In this document: in pieces, positions 6,628 to 7,949 of the stretch
How the letters are laid out: each line of letters begins with the position of its first letter
Position numbering within the stretch: the stretch's first letter is position 1
NCBI GenBank assembly: GCA_023428185.1
Contig: JAEYYZ010000021.1
Location: 1 to 7,949 of the forward strand
Direction of reading: 5' to 3'
Source of the DNA: Actinomycetes bacterium
GTDB lineage: Bacteria; Actinomycetota; Actinomycetes; Actinomycetales; Demequinaceae
DNA: 7,949 nucleotides
Made by a program: the position numbers and the translations under genes
Notes under the pieces: model-generated
Told to the model about the DNA's origin: nothing
Database searches by the model: none
What the model saw: the letters and a program-made list of their open reading frames with translations, nothing else

Positions 6628-7085
6628 GGCAACTCGTGGGGGCCAGGAGAGGTCTTCGTCAGATCCTGCGCGAGCATCACGATGATCCCGTTCTCACCGC
6701 GCACGTAGGTGAGTTTGTACACGTCCGCGTAGTTGGCTACCCCGCGCAACGGCAGGTACCCGTGGCGCGCCGCGATCGCGAGCGCCTGGTCGATGTCATC
6801 TACAGAAAACGCCACCCGGTGCATGCCAAGTTGATGAGGTTGAGTAGGACCCACGTCGATTGCTGCAGGGTTGAGGTACTCCATCACCTCAAGAGTTCCC
6901 TCGCCCCCTGGCGTGCGCAACATGGCGAGCTTCACGTGGTTGCCATCAAGCCCCACGGCGACATCGGCCCATGGACCACTCACCTCATCGCTTGCGATCA
7001 TCTCGAGGCCAAGTTCCGTGAAGAATGCGATCGCGGCGTCAAGGTCGGGCACAACTATCGCCACGTTCTCAAGTTTGATGGTCAC
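6624..7085 (-). CDS. VOC-fold (glyoxalase/bleomycin resistance-like) protein with degenerate metal site
   Basis: This 153-residue protein has the two beta-alpha-beta-beta-beta modules of the vicinal oxygen chelate superfamily. Module one starts LENVAIVVPDLDAAIAFFTELGLE (5-28); module two starts HRVAFSVDDIDQALAIAARHG (89-109). In catalytic members four residues bind the metal, one per strand position: His, Glu, His, Glu. Here the first is Asn7, the second is kept as Glu66 or Glu69, the third is His89, and the last appears to be Met137 in GIIVMLAQ. The site is therefore probably incomplete, and a classical glyoxalase I role is unlikely. Binding of a small molecule or another activity is possible. 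The start is GTG (7083-7085) without a visible Shine-Dalgarno, so the message may be leaderless. The gene is first of a two-gene unit with the esterase and lies downstream of a strong terminator. Confidence 0.85.
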   Translation of the reverse strand: MTIKLENVAIVVPDLDAAIAFFTELGLEMIASDEVSGPWADVAVGLDGNHVKLAMLRTPGGEGTLEVMEYLNPAAIDVGPTQPHQLGMHRVAFSVDDIDQALAIAARHGYLPLRGVANYADVYKLTYVRGENGIIVMLAQDLTKTSPGPHELP

Positions 7086-7130
7086 ACAGCCAGGCTATCG
7101 ACTCCCGCGTGCGCTTGTGATCCAGCCCTC

Positions 7131-7165
7131 GAAAACACAAAGGAGGACCCACAACGGGTCCTCCT
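7131..7165 (-). terminator. Rho-independent terminator of tRNA-Ala
   Basis: Read on the - strand, AGGAGGACCC and GGGTCCTCCT form a perfect 10-bp GC-rich stem (arms 7141-7150 and 7156-7165) around a five-base loop. The stem is followed by the T-rich TTGTGTTTTC (complement of 7131-7140). It begins four bases after the encoded CCA of the tRNA, so it ends that transcript and separates it from the VOC-esterase unit. Confidence 0.9.
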
Positions 7166-7169
7166 CGCT

Positions 7170-7245
7170 TGGTGGAGCTGAGGGGACTCGAACCCCTGAC
7201 CCCCTGCATGCCATGCAGGTGCGCTACCAGCTGCGCCACAGCCCC
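7170..7245 (-). tRNA. tRNA-Ala (anticodon GGC), CCA encoded
   Basis: The complement folds into a full cloverleaf. The acceptor GGGGCTG pairs with CAGCTCC and includes G3-U70, the alanine identity pair. The D arm is GCGC..GCGC, and the anticodon stem CCTGC/GCAGG encloses the loop ATGGCAT, giving anticodon GGC (reads GCC/GCU). The T arm holds GGTTCGAGTCC with the invariant TTCGA. Discriminator A73 at 7173 is followed by an encoded CCA (7170-7172). Total length is 76 with CCA. A terminator follows directly. Confidence 0.97.
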
Positions 7246-7269
7246 TGATTACTCATCAGAGCGGATTTG

Positions 7270-7300
7270 ATACTAGCCCACACTCAGGCTTGCTTGCTAA
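7270..7300 (-). promoter_or_regulatory. Weak candidate promoter of tRNA-Ala
   Basis: TAGTAT (complement of 7270-7275) matches the -10 consensus at four of six positions and lies 24 bases before the tRNA. The best upstream partner is TTAGCA (complement of 7295-7300) at a long 19-bp spacing. The match is poor, and the tRNA may instead be reached by transcription from the phosphatase gene, which ends 51 bases upstream with no terminator in between. Confidence 0.25.
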
Positions 7301-7899
7301 TCCGCGCCCACGTCGTGACGCTCCAGCGACCACTCCCCTTGTGAGGTGCGGCGGAGGCGAGACCACGCGGCGTTCTCAAGGTTCCCAATGGCATGGCCAC
7401 CCGTGGGCAGTCCCAATAAGTCAAGGATCGCCATCCGCCCTGAACTGCCATGCGTGACCATGATGAGGTCGCCTGGCGCCCGCTCCAGCCATTCGCCAAT
7501 CGCGGCGTGCATGCGGGCAGCGACCTGCGCATGACGTTCATAGCCTTCGATCACGGGCTCTCCGCGCGCCTTCCACACCTCGTGCGCCTCGGGGTACGCC
7601 TCGCGCCTCTCGGCCTCCACAAGGCCCTCCCACACGCCGTACGCGCGTTCCGTGAGGCGCGCATCTACATGGAGATCGCACCCCAGCGCAGTCGCGATGG
7701 CTTCAGCGGTGGCCCGTGCCCTGCTCAGCGGCGAGGTGACCACCGTAGGCGACTCAAGCGAGGCATCGGCGAGTGATTGGGCTGTAGCGGCGGCCTGAAC
7801 GGCACCGTACGCATTCAAAGGAACATCCGATGTCCCTTGAAGCCGCCCCGCCACGTTCCAGTCGGTCTGGCCATGCCGGACCAGAAAGAGCCTGCTCAC
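7297..7899 (-). CDS. Histidine phosphatase family protein (phosphoglycerate mutase-like)
   Basis: This 200-residue enzyme has the branch 1 histidine phosphatase core. LFLVRHGQTDWNVAGRLQG (4-22) holds the phospho-accepting His9 with Arg8. SPLSRARATA (56-65) supplies Arg60, TERAYGVWEGL (83-93) contains the conserved acidic residue Glu84, and VTHG (148-151) gives His150. The start chosen is GTG at 7897-7899, whose GTGA overlaps the rsfS stop. A GTG at 7938 in the same frame would add 13 residues that lie wholly inside rsfS and have no family likeness. Gene order rsfS-phosphatase matches Mycobacterium tuberculosis, where Rv2419c next to rsfS is a glucosyl-3-phosphoglycerate phosphatase. The same role here is possible but unproven, since this family also contains alpha-ribazole and broad phosphatases. 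The protein is cytoplasmic and co-transcribed with rsfS. Confidence 0.92.
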   Translation of the reverse strand: MSRLFLVRHGQTDWNVAGRLQGTSDVPLNAYGAVQAAATAQSLADASLESPTVVTSPLSRARATAEAIATALGCDLHVDARLTERAYGVWEGLVEAERREAYPEAHEVWKARGEPVIEGYERHAQVAARMHAAIGEWLERAPGDLIMVTHGSSGRMAILDLLGLPTGGHAIGNLENAAWSRLRRTSQGEWSLERHDVGAD

Positions 7900-7949
7900 A
7901 GACCTTCCGGCAGCTTCACTACCGGGCAGTCCTTCCACAGTCGCTCAAG
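7896..7949 (-). CDS. rsfS: Ribosome silencing factor RsfS, last 17 codons
   Basis: A frame entering from the right edge reads LERLWKDCPVVKLPEGL and then TGA (7896-7898). The LERLW-x-D-C-P stretch is the typical C-terminal end of RsfS/YbeB, which binds ribosomal protein uL14 and blocks subunit joining during starvation. The neighbouring histidine phosphatase gene overlaps it by GTGA, as in the nadD-rsfS-phosphatase order of actinobacteria. Only 17 residues are visible, so the call rests on this motif plus context. Confidence 0.75.
   Translation of the reverse strand, partial: LERLWKDCPVVKLPEGL

Noticed and set aside
1..7130. Genomic island inserted at tRNA-Ala
   Set aside because: No integrase, no second copy of the tRNA 3' end and no change of base composition noticed inside the window; kept only as something to compare in relatives.
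6871..7248. A + strand open frame ending in GTRTPDPLHAMQVRYQLRHSP
   Set aside because: This is antisense translation of the tRNA-Ala gene, a well-known false protein in databases. The rest of the frame is a shadow of the VOC gene.
7900..7938. Longer histidine phosphatase starting at GTG 7938
   Set aside because: The extra 13 residues overlap rsfS coding sequence and have no family likeness. The GTGA overlap at 7899 gives the usual N-terminus just before LVRHG.

Overview
The window is GC-rich and tightly packed. It looks like an actinobacterial chromosome, probably Micrococcales or a relative. The support is frequent GTG starts, 4-base GTGA/ATGA gene overlaps, an MMPL transporter, a luciferase-like monooxygenase/FMN reductase pair of the corynebacterial CE1758/CE1759 type, and an rsfS - histidine phosphatase - tRNA-Ala order at the right end. 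Genus cannot be fixed from this sequence alone. Nearly every base is assigned; the longest gap without a gene is the 140-base divergent promoter region around 5300-5437.

Left part (1-2822, + strand): the 3' end of an MFS transporter gene is followed by a three-gene operon. This encodes a flavin-dependent luciferase-like monooxygenase, a MarR regulator and an NAD(P)H:FMN reductase, joined by GTGA and ATGA overlaps. The reductase would supply reduced FMN to the monooxygenase. A perfect 7-bp inverted repeat (478-495) overlaps a consensus TATAAT box just before the operon and is the obvious candidate site for the MarR protein.

Middle part (2819-5986): a large RND-type MMPL transporter on the - strand is divergent from a TetR regulator on the + strand. 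The space between them holds an inverted-repeat candidate operator and a possible leaderless tetR promoter. This is a standard repressor/efflux arrangement.

Right part (5983-7949, all - strand): an alpha/beta-hydrolase esterase lies downstream of, and overlaps, a VOC-fold (glyoxalase-like) gene. Then come a clear rho-independent terminator, tRNA-Ala(GGC) with encoded CCA, a histidine phosphatase, and the last 17 codons of rsfS. The rsfS-phosphatase-tRNA block resembles the nadD-rsfS-phosphatase region of actinobacteria and is the housekeeping anchor of the window.

Both convergent gene pairs overlap by four bases at their stop codons (TTAA at 2819-2822, CTAG at 5983-5986). The second pair lies in a 16-bp perfect palindrome, so both proteins end in Asn-Gly. 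No mobile element, CRISPR array or phage gene was seen. The least explained system is the regulated luciferase-like monooxygenase/reductase operon, whose substrate cannot be read from the sequence.
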